39,824 nucleotides of DNA from CAYYIS01 sp964470965 (GTDB lineage Bacteria; JAAXHH01; JABIQT01): positions 1 through 39,824 of the forward strand of contig CAYYIS010000045.1 of NCBI GenBank assembly GCA_964470965.1. The letters are read 5' to 3'. The notes below the pieces were generated by a model. The model ran no database searches. It saw only the letters and a program-made list of their open reading frames with translations, and was not told the DNA's origin. Numbering within the stretch: the stretch's first letter is position 1; each line of letters starts with the position of its first letter. Below are positions 6,926 to 14,732 of the stretch, in pieces. A program made the translations under genes and the position numbers.

Positions 6926-8635
6926 CTAAACCAGAAAATCCATATCTGCCCCTAAATGAGCCTGGTTTACATGCTCGGCATAGAGACGGCGCCAACCTCT
7001 CCGGGGTAACGGGGACGTCCTTCCGGATGGCATACGGGCGTCAATTTCTTTCCCGGACAAGCAGAGATTGACCACGTGTCGGTCTACATTCAATTCGATG
7101 AGGTCCCCATCCTCTACGATCCCGATAGGACCGCCGACGGCTGCCTCCGGGGAGCAATGAAGCACTACAGTGCCATATGCCGTCCCGCTCATCCGCGCAT
7201 CGGACACACGCACCATATCTTTGACGCCTTCAGCGGCCAGGTATTTGGGTATCGGCAGGTAACCCGCCTCGGGCATTCCGCATCCCACCGGACCTGCATT
7301 ACGCAAGATCAGGACATGGTCCGGCGTGATGTTCAATGAGGGATCGTCGATACGGTTCGCCACATCGTCCGGAGAGTCGAAAACAACTGCAGGACCCTTA
7401 TGATTGAGCAACTGGGGAGAAGCGGCGGCCTGTTTTATGATTGCTCCATCCGGTGCGAGAGAACCGCGGAGGACCGCCAGGGAGCCAGTACCTCCCAAGG
7501 GGGTCGCCAAGGAATGTATAACATCCTGCCAGTCGCCCGGAGGACTTGTTGCATCAAGCAATTCAGCCAGTGGCTGTCCGGTTACGGTGATCGCGGATGT
7601 ATCGAGATGAGGCTCTAACACCTTCAACAAGGCTGGTATTCCCCCCGCATTGTGGAGATCTTCCATGTACTGGGTACCGGCCGGCTCACAATTCACGAGC
7701 AGGGGAATCCGGGATGAGATCTCATTGAAATCGTCAAGGGATAGATCGACGCCAAGCCTGCGCGCGATGGCGATCAGATGAATAACTGCGTTCGTGGATC
7801 CGCTCAGGGCTGCGAGGACGGCTATGGCGTTGCGGAAAGCCGCGCCTGTCATGATCGTCGACGGCTTCAGGCCGGAATTCGCCAATTCAACCGCGATTCT
7901 CCCGCTTTCTACCGCGATGCGCAGCCGGTCACCGGACCCGGAAGGGGGGGCGGCCCCCCCGGGCAGCATCATGCCGAGGGTTTCCACCAGGCTGGCCATG
8001 GTCGACGCCGTACCCATCACCATACAGGTGCCGCCCGTGGGGCAGAGCGATTGTTCTACCCCGGCAATTTCCTTATCGGTGGTTTCCCCGCCGCGGTACT
8101 GCATCCAGTATCTCCTGCAATCCGTACAGGCTCCGATGCGATCACCCTGCCAGGAGCCTGTGCGCATCGGACCTGTGACCACTGATATAGCCGGAATATC
8201 TGCTGATGCGGCAGCCATCAACTGTGCGGGAACCGTCTTGTCACATCCCCCTGCGAGTACAACTGCATCCATCGGTTGCGCCCTGATCATTTCTTCGGTG
8301 TCCATGGCCAGGAGGTTTCGGAACATCATCGTTGTCGGGGAAAACAGGATCTCGGCGAGGGAAATGGTAGGAAAGACGAGAGGCAACCCACCCGCCTGTG
8401 AAACACCGCGTTTAATCGCCTCGATTACCCCGGGCATATCCCGGTGGCACGTGGTGTAATCCGATGAGGTGTCGGCGATACCGATTATAGGGCGGGACAG
8501 ATCTTTGCCATCAAACCCGGAAGAGGCCAGGAATGCCCTTCGGATGTATCTACTGAACCCCGGATCCCCGTATGATGTCAGGTTCCGGTCTATACCTCGT
8601 GGCTCTTCAGATAAGTCATGGGATGCCACTGTCAC
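6926..8635 (-). CDS. IlvD/Edd family dehydratase (sugar-acid or dihydroxy-acid dehydratase)
   Basis: A 569-residue protein of typical length for the family that removes water from 2,3-dihydroxy acids using an iron-sulfur cluster. Three Cys residues are placed as expected for the cluster: C63 (TTCHRD), C131 (GGCDKTVP) and C204 (GGTCMVMGTAS). K133 corresponds to the Mg-binding carbamylated Lys. The C-terminal SDARMSGT segment supplies the catalytic Ser. The Cys pattern and absence of long IlvD-specific extensions fit pentonate/hexonate dehydratases at least as well as branched-chain amino-acid synthesis, and no ilv genes are nearby. The start is a GTG that overlaps the stop of the upstream PhyH gene as GTGA, so translation is coupled. 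A G7/C7 palindrome lies in the coding sequence at 7944-7960. Confidence 0.92.
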   Translation of the reverse strand: MTVASHDLSEEPRGIDRNLTSYGDPGFSRYIRRAFLASSGFDGKDLSRPIIGIADTSSDYTTCHRDMPGVIEAIKRGVSQAGGLPLVFPTISLAEILFSPTTMMFRNLLAMDTEEMIRAQPMDAVVLAGGCDKTVPAQLMAAASADIPAISVVTGPMRTGSWQGDRIGACTDCRRYWMQYRGGETTDKEIAGVEQSLCPTGGTCMVMGTASTMASLVETLGMMLPGGAAPPSGSGDRLRIAVESGRIAVELANSGLKPSTIMTGAAFRNAIAVLAALSGSTNAVIHLIAIARRLGVDLSLDDFNEISSRIPLLVNCEPAGTQYMEDLHNAGGIPALLKVLEPHLDTSAITVTGQPLAELLDATSPPGDWQDVIHSLATPLGGTGSLAVLRGSLAPDGAIIKQAAASPQLLNHKGPAVVFDSPDDVANRIDDPSLNITPDHVLILRNAGPVGCGMPEAGYLPIPKYLAAEGVKDMVRVSDARMSGTAYGTVVLHCSPEAAVGGPIGIVEDGDLIELNVDRHVVNLCLSGKEIDARMPSGRTSPLPRRGWRRLYAEHVNQAHLGADMDFLV

Positions 8636-9366
8636 ACTCCGTTCATAACCGAGAGGGGCTGCCTCAGATGTTTCATCCGTTCATCACCTGCAGTCTCTAC
8701 CAGGCGATCCCACATCAGATCGTCTTTTTTGCCGGGAAGACGACGTCTGAGAAACTCCATATCCTCATTGGTTTCACAATGGGCACAGGCCACTATGTTA
8801 AGCATACGCCGCCGGTTTCCCCCCTTCAGCGAATTGTGGAGAGTCGACTGGTTGAAGACCATCACATCGCCGGGGATGTTGTCGGGAGCAGTGCAGGGTA
8901 CCTCTTCATCCGATATTCCCCACAGGGCTTCCGTGTCGAGATTCCCTACCCATCTTTGTTTTTGGGACCCGGGTACTATCCGAAGGGCGCCGGAATCTCT
9001 GGTCAGGGGATCCAGGTACATGGCCCATTTTAATTGCACGACGGGGGCATCATGACAGTCCGGATGCCACATGCTGTCACCGACATACATGTCCGCACCA
9101 CTGCCCAGGTAATTGTAATTATCACCCAGGAGACCGGAAAGCAGACTGACCACTTTCGGGTTGTCCAGGAGGTCGAAAAAGCGTTCATTTCTTTCAACGA
9201 TCTTACCCAGGCTTGATCGTTTGGTCCCGTCGTGCTCGATCCGGCTGTCAGCAAATGCCCGCTCGTACTCTTCGATAATCCAGTCTACCTCCTGGGCCAT
9301 CAATCCAGGCAGGAAAATATAGCCGAAGTCGTCAAAAAATCTCTTGTGTTGATCTGTCAGCTTCAC
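8632..9366 (-). CDS. Phytanoyl-CoA dioxygenase (PhyH)-like Fe(II)/2-oxoglutarate oxygenase
   Basis: A 244-residue double-stranded beta-helix protein. The iron facial triad is intact: H101-P-D103 in WHPDCHD, and distal H177 in STLHNS, with an Arg a few residues later (R185-R187) positioned for 2-oxoglutarate. SGALRIVPGSQKQ (about 125-137) is the family's characteristic strand-turn. Members hydroxylate diverse small molecules, and phytanoyl-CoA is unlikely to be the substrate here. The start is GTG at 9366 with GAGAGGA upstream. Its stop overlaps the dehydratase start by 4 bp. The 2-hydroxyacid dehydrogenase upstream is 133 bp away, which may separate transcription units. Confidence 0.88.
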   Translation of the reverse strand: MKLTDQHKRFFDDFGYIFLPGLMAQEVDWIIEEYERAFADSRIEHDGTKRSSLGKIVERNERFFDLLDNPKVVSLLSGLLGDNYNYLGSGADMYVGDSMWHPDCHDAPVVQLKWAMYLDPLTRDSGALRIVPGSQKQRWVGNLDTEALWGISDEEVPCTAPDNIPGDVMVFNQSTLHNSLKGGNRRRMLNIVACAHCETNEDMEFLRRRLPGKKDDLMWDRLVETAGDERMKHLRQPLSVMNGV

Positions 9367-9499
9367 TCGGGATTCCTCTCCGTCCGAGGCATTCCGAACC
9401 GGAGCAGCAGAGACTCGGTTGATTTGTTTTTTTTCGTGATTTCAAGAAAGTCCGATACATCGCCACCGCATCAAATGCCAAATGGTCGGCGGAAGTGTG

Positions 9500-10444
9500 T
9501 TATGCGATGCGTCTTGTTAACGGCTCGCCAGCAAGACCTGCCATAAGATTGTCTACCGTTAATTGTGCCATTGCCCTGCGCGTCTGGATGGTCGCACTCC
9601 CCAGGTGCGGGGCGATGACGAGATTTTCCATTTGCAGTAAAGGATGATCTCGCGGCAGAGGTTCCGGCTCCGTTACATCGAGCGCTGCAGCTGCGATCCA
9701 CTTGTTTTCCAACGCTTCAAGAAGGGCATCGTGATCGACGACGCCACCGCGCGCCATGTTGATCAGGATGCCGGTGGGCTTTATTCGTTGGAATTCAGCG
9801 CGGCCGACCAGATGGTGCGTTTCAGGTGTAAGAGGGACATTCAGGACGATGTAGTCAGATTCCGAAAGAATCTCATCGAGCGACCGATATGATACACACA
9901 GTTCGTCTTCGGCACCGAGGTTGCGGTTTCTGTTGTGATACAGAATCCGCATATCAAATCCCCGTGCGCGTCTCGCGACTTCCCGCCCTATATTCCCCAT
10001 GCCGACAATACCGAGGGTGCTGCCATGGATTTCACTCCCAAGGTAAAGACTGGGATCATAATGTATGAACTCCGGTCCCCGGGCATATCTGTCCCCGATC
10101 ACTATGTTCCTGGCCGCTGCCATCAAGAGTGCGAATGTCATATCTGCTACAGCCCCGTCCAGAACGTTTGGCGTGTTGCCCACGGGAATTCCCCGCGATT
10201 TCGCCGCTTCGAGGTCGATGTGGTCCACACCCACACCGAAATTACTTATGATACGTAGTTTCGGCATACGGTCCATCATCTCTGCGTCGGTCACGTAATG
10301 GCCATACGTTACGAATCCATCCATATGTTCAAACCGCGGGTCGCTTGTTGACAGGTCTGATAGTTGATGGAGTACAAGGTTATCAACTAACAGTTCCAGG
10401 AATGAATCGGGTATCGGTTCATCGATTAGAACGTTCCGGGACAT
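9500..10444 (-). CDS. D-isomer-specific 2-hydroxyacid dehydrogenase (hydroxypyruvate/glyoxylate reductase-like)
   Basis: A 314-residue NAD(P)-dependent dehydrogenase that interconverts 2-oxo acids and D-2-hydroxy acids. The nucleotide-binding motif is G148-M-G150-N-I-G153. The catalytic trio R232 (ARGGVVD), E261 (EPEP) and H280 (APHLGS) is spaced as in hydroxypyruvate reductases. The cofactor-selecting position after strand 2 reads YHNRNRN, and the basic/Asn character may favour NADP. It ends 133 bp before the PhyH gene and begins 27 bp after the LD-carboxypeptidase gene, all on the minus strand. The ribosome site is weak (GGAAA). The substrate is inferred from family only. Confidence 0.92.
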   Translation of the reverse strand: MSRNVLIDEPIPDSFLELLVDNLVLHQLSDLSTSDPRFEHMDGFVTYGHYVTDAEMMDRMPKLRIISNFGVGVDHIDLEAAKSRGIPVGNTPNVLDGAVADMTFALLMAAARNIVIGDRYARGPEFIHYDPSLYLGSEIHGSTLGIVGMGNIGREVARRARGFDMRILYHNRNRNLGAEDELCVSYRSLDEILSESDYIVLNVPLTPETHHLVGRAEFQRIKPTGILINMARGGVVDHDALLEALENKWIAAAALDVTEPEPLPRDHPLLQMENLVIAPHLGSATIQTRRAMAQLTVDNLMAGLAGEPLTRRIA

Positions 10445-10471
10445 CGATTTTCCAGTAAATTTATAAGTTTG

Positions 10472-11503
10472 TCATTGGACGCCTGCCTCATCAATCCTCA
10501 GCAGGCAGCTATCGGCATCCAGGGTCGCTTGAACACCAATCGGCAGAGTGGATTTGTGTTTTCCGTGACCAATGGACAGGCCGTAGATGACAGGAACATG
10601 GAGGCGGCTGAAGTAATCGTGAAAAATCTCTTCGATACTGAAATTTCCATAGGGAAATGCAGGTTTATGCGCACCGCTACCGCATCCGGCACATTCTCCG
10701 ATGACAACACCATTGACTGAATTCAGCTTTCCTGACTGATAGAGCTGGTTGAGCATACGATCCAGTTTGTGTGGTTCTTCACCCACGTCTTCGAAAAACA
10801 GTATTGCCCCGTCCGTCGATATTTCATACGGTGTACCAAGGCTGGCGGTGAGAAGAGAAAGGGTACCGCCTATGAGAGGGCCGGACCCGATTCCGCCGTT
10901 TAGAACCTGTACAGGCGGCATATCCGGCGGTTGTGAAATTTCGCCTAACGGTTCTTTACGGCATACCGCTCGGATGAACCAGTCACGGTTGTAATCGCCG
11001 AATGAATTTCCCCCCATTTCCGAAGCCACCATCGGACCCCAGAATGTGACGAGGCGTGTTTTATTAAGAAAAGCGATTTGGAGCGCCGTGATGTCGCTAT
11101 ATCCCACCAGGACCTTGGGATTCGCCCGGACAATGTCATAATCGATATCCTGAAGCAGCCGGCCGCAACCGTATCCGCCTCTGACGCACACGATACCATC
11201 AACGTCGGCGTCATCAAACATCGCATGCAGGTCCTGAAGGCGTTCTGAGTCGGTACCGGCCAGGTACCCGTGGCTGCTCATTAAATGACGACCACATTTA
11301 ACTTGAAACCCCATTTCCTCAAGAGCCCGGATCCCGTTCTTCACAGAACTGGGCAGGATAGGACGGCTGGCCGGAGCGATAACGCCTATCGTGTCTCCGG
11401 TTGTCAAAACTGGTGGTTTTAGAAGGGTCAAATCTGTTATCCTGGATGCTGGTTCTTTGATCGGTTCTACGGCAAATATAGTGTGGTGAATTATACTCGT
11501 CAA
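10472..11503 (-). CDS. S66 family LD-carboxypeptidase (LdcA/MccF-like)
   Basis: A 343-residue serine peptidase. The Ser-Glu-His triad of the family is visible as S136 in VGYSDIT, E237 in FFEDVGE and H312 in SIGHGKH. GGYGCGRLL (109-117) is the oxyanion/substrate loop. LdcA enzymes trim the terminal D-Ala from murein tetrapeptides in the cytosol, while MccF relatives cleave other amide conjugates. The start is TTG at 11503, supported by AAGGA eight bases upstream. It gives about 30 residues before the usual LKPPVLTTGDTIG start of the fold, so a later start is possible. No signal peptide is seen. It is divergently oriented to the antiporter gene across 271 bp. Confidence 0.88.
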   Translation of the reverse strand: MTSIIHHTIFAVEPIKEPASRITDLTLLKPPVLTTGDTIGVIAPASRPILPSSVKNGIRALEEMGFQVKCGRHLMSSHGYLAGTDSERLQDLHAMFDDADVDGIVCVRGGYGCGRLLQDIDYDIVRANPKVLVGYSDITALQIAFLNKTRLVTFWGPMVASEMGGNSFGDYNRDWFIRAVCRKEPLGEISQPPDMPPVQVLNGGIGSGPLIGGTLSLLTASLGTPYEISTDGAILFFEDVGEEPHKLDRMLNQLYQSGKLNSVNGVVIGECAGCGSGAHKPAFPYGNFSIEEIFHDYFSRLHVPVIYGLSIGHGKHKSTLPIGVQATLDADSCLLRIDEAGVQ

Positions 11504-11680
11504 TTTTATTGTCCTTGCATTTTCAGTTGTTGATTAATTTTAAAACAATATTGTACACACCCGGATGTTTATGATTCCAATTGCATTTCTGAAGCCAATG
11601 ATTGGGTGAAGGTCTGTTTTATCGAACTGGATCGTCGCAACGCCGGAAGCGCTATTAGTCCTTATTTTTTGGATTTTTGA

Positions 11681-11709
11681 TTGACATAGGGGCCATGGCT
11701 CTACATAAT
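11681..11709 (+). promoter_or_regulatory. Predicted sigma70 promoter upstream of the CaCA antiporter
   Basis: TTGACA at 11681-11686, a 17-bp spacer and CATAAT at 11704-11709 make one of the best matches to a sigma70 promoter in the window. A transcript would start near 11716 and leave roughly 60 nt before the antiporter ATG at 11775. No Shine-Dalgarno sequence is visible before that ATG. Confidence 0.62.
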
Positions 11710-11774
11710 GGTTCGTTTACTTGAGTCCTATTGTTGCCATAAAAACGACGTAAAATATTAAAATACACTTATTT

Positions 11775-12758
11775 ATGATGGTTTGGATACAATTTTCCGT
11801 ATGTGCGGGTTTGATACTTATCGCTGGAAAGAGACTCTCTTTTTACGGTGATATGATTGCCGAGAGGACAGGTCTCGGGCGTGCCTGGATAGGGGTGATC
11901 CTGATGGCATCGGTAACGTCCCTTCCCGAACTGATCACTGGAATCAGCTCAGTACGTGTCTTTGATGTACCGGACATTGCCGTGGGGGATATTCTGGGAA
12001 GTTGCCTGTTCAACATCTTGATTATCTCGATCCTCGATGCGCTGAACCGGGATAAACCGGTACTGACGCTCACCCACAAAGGACAGATTCTCACCGGTGG
12101 GTTCGGTTTGTTGTTGCTCGGTCTCGTGAGCATAAGTTTTGGAATGGTTGACTGGCTGCCATCTCTCTGGTGGATAGGTGTTTACAGCTTCGCCTTCATC
12201 TTCGTCTACATCATTTCCATCCGCACGATTTTTATCTTTGAAAAACACAGAATGGCCGAGGAGATGCCGGACGACTCGCCCCATGAAATCTCCAATCCGA
12301 AGTTATACTGGTTGTATGGATTTAATGCACTGCTCGTTATCGCGGCTGCGACCTACCTTCCTCACATCGGCGAAGAGATCGCCCGTGTTACAGGCCTGGG
12401 CCAAACCTTCGTAGGCAGTCTTTTTATCGCTTTTTCCACGTCCTTACCCGAAATGGTGGTATCAATCTCCGCGATGCGGATTGGTGCAGTCGATATGGCG
12501 GTTGGGAATCTCATGGGCAGCAACCTGTTTAATATAGGTATTCTTGCTATTGATGATTTTCTCTACACTAAAGGTCCATTGCTTAGCAACGTTACATTCT
12601 CTCACCAGATAACCGCCATCGCAGCCGCAATGATGACCACAATCGCGATAATCGGGTTGATCTATAGGGCCGAGAGTAAGCGGCTGTTTATCTCGAGTTC
12701 GGCCATTGCAATCGCCCTGGTATACCTGGCTGCGACCCTGTTTCTGTCACAGGGTTAA
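11775..12758 (+). CDS. Ca2+/cation antiporter (CaCA superfamily, YrbG-like sodium/calcium exchanger)
   Basis: A 327-residue integral membrane protein with about ten hydrophobic segments in two homologous halves. The alpha-repeats that form the ion pathway are visible as ASVTSLPELITG with DIAVGDILGSCLFNI (about 45-83), and AFSTSLPEMVVS with DMAVGNLMGSNLFNI (about 220-260). Each contains the acidic PE pair that coordinates cations. A hydrophilic loop of about 25 residues separates the halves (around FEKHRMAEEMPDDS). The family exchanges Ca2+ for Na+ or K+ across the cytoplasmic membrane. It is a single-gene unit with its own predicted promoter at 11681 and no obvious partner gene. Confidence 0.92.
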   Translation: MMVWIQFSVCAGLILIAGKRLSFYGDMIAERTGLGRAWIGVILMASVTSLPELITGISSVRVFDVPDIAVGDILGSCLFNILIISILDALNRDKPVLTLTHKGQILTGGFGLLLLGLVSISFGMVDWLPSLWWIGVYSFAFIFVYIISIRTIFIFEKHRMAEEMPDDSPHEISNPKLYWLYGFNALLVIAAATYLPHIGEEIARVTGLGQTFVGSLFIAFSTSLPEMVVSISAMRIGAVDMAVGNLMGSNLFNIGILAIDDFLYTKGPLLSNVTFSHQITAIAAAMMTTIAIIGLIYRAESKRLFISSSAIAIALVYLAATLFLSQG

Positions 12759-12959
12759 TCCGTTACGGTTTCTCCGCTGCGAGTATCGATCATTGTTTTG
12801 CCTGTCTCTGCGGTAGTAATGAACGGGGTTCACCCAAGTTCATGAACCCACGGTTCTCCCTAACCTGTCCCTAGAATAGATCCTCTCATAGACTGACCGG
12901 CCATCCGCCTTAATTTATGTAGCGGCCATCTCACTGGGAAATGAGCCGCTTTAATCAGT

Positions 12960-12988
12960 TTGACTATGGGGCATCATAAGTATACGAT
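12960..12988 (+). promoter_or_regulatory. Possible sigma70 promoter for the GNAT gene
   Basis: TTGACT at 12960-12965, a 17-bp spacer and TACGAT at 12983-12988 lie about 53 bp before the GNAT start. Just upstream, 12921-12950 can fold into a bulged hairpin (AGCGG pairing with CCGCT, CTCA pairing with TGAG). No T-run follows it, so I do not call it a terminator. Confidence 0.38.
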
Positions 12989-13041
12989 CTAGGTTTGGGT
13001 TATAACGGAGAAATGAAATTTTCCTTGAAAGGATAAACATC

Positions 13042-13623
13042 ATGAGCGATGCCCCTCCCCAAATGCAGCTGCAGATGGCCTGGGATCATAGGCGTTCAGG
13101 TAACCCGCCACACCCCGTGTCCATACCGGATGGATACATCCTTCGCACCTACCAGGCCGGAGATGAGACCGGCTGGTGTAGCGTGATGGATCTGGCTGGA
13201 TTCGAAGGGTGGGACGATGAAAAATTGGCGCCCTGGTTCGGAAAAATTTTACCCGATGGGTGGTTCATGATCATTCATAAGGCTACGGGAGATATCGTTG
13301 CTACAGCCATGGCGTTGCATGGTCCTACCGATTTTTTCCCCTTCGGTGGTGAGTTGGGTTGGGTAGCGGGAAATCCTGCACATTCCGGGAAAAATCTTGG
13401 GACGGCCGTCTGTGCAGCGGTCACCGCTCGTTTAATCGGTGCGGGATACCACTTGATACATCTCAATACGGATGATTTTCGATTGCCGGCCATAAAAATA
13501 TACCTCAAATTAGGCTACGCACCGTTTCTTTTTACATCTGATATGCCGGATCGGTGGCGCGCCGTCTGTGAGAAACTCAATTGGCCGTATGCACCCGAAG
13601 CGTGGCGTCATGTTGATCGATAA
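13042..13623 (+). CDS. GNAT-family N-acetyltransferase
   Basis: A 193-residue protein with the GNAT fold, whose members transfer an acyl group from acyl-CoA to an amine. The beta4-alpha3 CoA-binding region is GELGWVAGNPAHSGKNLG (103-120), followed by a helix and then LIHLNTDDFRLPAIKIYLKLGY, the usual strand 5 and C-terminal Y-x-x-x-G-Y-like segment. The pyrophosphate loop deviates from Q/R-x-x-G-x-G/A: it reads S115-G-K-N118-L-G120. The start at 13042 has AAAGGA eight bases upstream. It is flanked by noncoding stretches and appears monocistronic. The acceptor is unknown. Confidence 0.85.
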   Translation: MSDAPPQMQLQMAWDHRRSGNPPHPVSIPDGYILRTYQAGDETGWCSVMDLAGFEGWDDEKLAPWFGKILPDGWFMIIHKATGDIVATAMALHGPTDFFPFGGELGWVAGNPAHSGKNLGTAVCAAVTARLIGAGYHLIHLNTDDFRLPAIKIYLKLGYAPFLFTSDMPDRWRAVCEKLNWPYAPEAWRHVDR

Positions 13624-13868
13624 TCAGCCCGTCATCTGACCAGTTTCTTTTCCATCCGACACCCTTGTGCACGTCCTCAGGTTCTGGATACGCTTATTCA
13701 AGATAGGCCCGATACCGCGGCATGCCTTCTCAATCAAATGAGGAAATATCGTCCGGCTGGAACAGAAGGTGAAGATTCTGGCTATCATCGGACGACGCAG
13801 GTGCATCATTCCGGATTTCCAGGTAAATTGTTATTCGTGTTTAGATCCACAGCGTATTCGGAGACAAC

Positions 13869-14369
13869 ATGATTCGAGATCTTCATAGATTTACATCGGC
13901 TCCCGACGAGGGACCTTGGCTGGCAACGCTGCTTGGTCACCAGGTCCGCATCAAGACAAGCGGGAAAGACACGGATGGAAAGTTAGCCGTGTTTGAATTC
14001 ATTGAAAAACCTCACAGTCAGCCTCCCCCGTTTACGCGCCATGCTTTCATAGAGGTATTCTGTATTCTGGATGGCACACTGACGTTCCAGTTTCTCAATC
14101 AAGAAGCATTTGAGGCAGCGCCCGGTACAGTCATCACCGTGCCGAGTCGTAAACCGCATACCTTCTGGAATCGGGCCTCCGAGTCATCGCGTGTGTTGAA
14201 CGTGTGTACACCCGCCGGTCTCGACAGCTTTTTTGAAGAGTCTGAGGCGTTATTAAAGAAAGTCTCTCCCGGTTCTGACGATAAGATATTTCTGGCGGAG
14301 ATGGCACGATTGAGAGAGCGGTACGGCCTGGAACATGTGGCGCCGCCTCCGGAGGACAGGTGGGATTAG
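13869..14369 (+). CDS. Cupin-domain protein
   Basis: A 166-residue single-domain cupin. Motif 1 spans about residues 52-76 (around RHAFIEVFCILDGTL) and motif 2 about 86-101 (PGTVITVPSRKPHTFWN). Candidate metal ligands are H58, E62 and H97. The first His of the canonical H-x-H pair is replaced by T56, so one metal ligand appears to be missing. The C-terminal 50 residues are charged and helical. Cupins of this size include isomerases, dioxygenases and sugar-binding proteins, and no reaction can be assigned. The start at 13869 has GGAG seven bases upstream. It is monocistronic or followed by the degenerate cold-shock ORF 54 bp downstream. Confidence 0.85.
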   Translation: MIRDLHRFTSAPDEGPWLATLLGHQVRIKTSGKDTDGKLAVFEFIEKPHSQPPPFTRHAFIEVFCILDGTLTFQFLNQEAFEAAPGTVITVPSRKPHTFWNRASESSRVLNVCTPAGLDSFFEESEALLKKVSPGSDDKIFLAEMARLRERYGLEHVAPPPEDRWD

Positions 14370-14423
14370 CCTGTTGTTCTTAATGGGAATAAATGAATTT
14401 CACGTAAAAGATGTTGAGAACGT

Positions 14424-14732
14424 ATGGCTGATGATGGAGGCAAGTGGTCCTGCGATTCCGAAGGAGATGGTTTCATAGAACAAGAATCCGGTGAAGATAT
14501 GTTCGTACACCATTCAGCAATCCAGGGTAAAGGTGTCAAGACGCTCGGTGAGGGTGATGAGGTCGAGGTGGCGGGCGGCCCCGGGGCAACGCTGGCCGCG
14601 AGTGCAACAATACAACAGGTGGGCGGGACTCTGTCTTTTAAAGAGGACGCCCAAGCGCACGGCTGCACGGTCCGGCACAGTGTCCGCTTTTTGTTGGGGA
14701 TTTTCAATACCGGATTCATACTGTCAACATAG
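14424..14732 (+). CDS. Degenerate cold-shock-domain (CspA-like) ORF, possible decaying gene
   Basis: A 102-codon ORF whose residues 6-62 align by eye with a CspA-type nucleic-acid-binding domain. It keeps GKW, then GFIEQESGEDMFVHHSAIQG with the RNP2-like D-M-F-V-H core, then VKTLGEGDEVEV and a glycine/proline turn. The RNP1 region is damaged: KWF-N is KWSC and KG-Y/F-GF is EGDGF, so two nucleic-acid-contacting aromatic residues are lost. The final strand region is shorter than normal. After it, about 40 unrelated residues follow where CspA proteins normally stop at 65-70 residues. No ribosome site is visible, and the 3' end overlaps the convergent BNR gene by 17 bp. The frame is intact, so it may still be expressed, but a relic is equally likely. 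Confidence 0.6.
   Translation: MADDGGKWSCDSEGDGFIEQESGEDMFVHHSAIQGKGVKTLGEGDEVEVAGGPGATLAASATIQQVGGTLSFKEDAQAHGCTVRHSVRFLLGIFNTGFILST

Noticed and set aside
7794..8459. Plus-strand ORF of 221 codons opposite the dehydratase
   Set aside because: The IlvD/Edd frame on the minus strand carries all the cluster Cys residues; the antisense frame has no family features.
12826..12849. GGGTTCA/TGAACCC inverted repeat downstream of the antiporter, considered as a terminator
   Set aside because: The stem is only 7 bp around a 10-nt loop and is not followed by a T-run.
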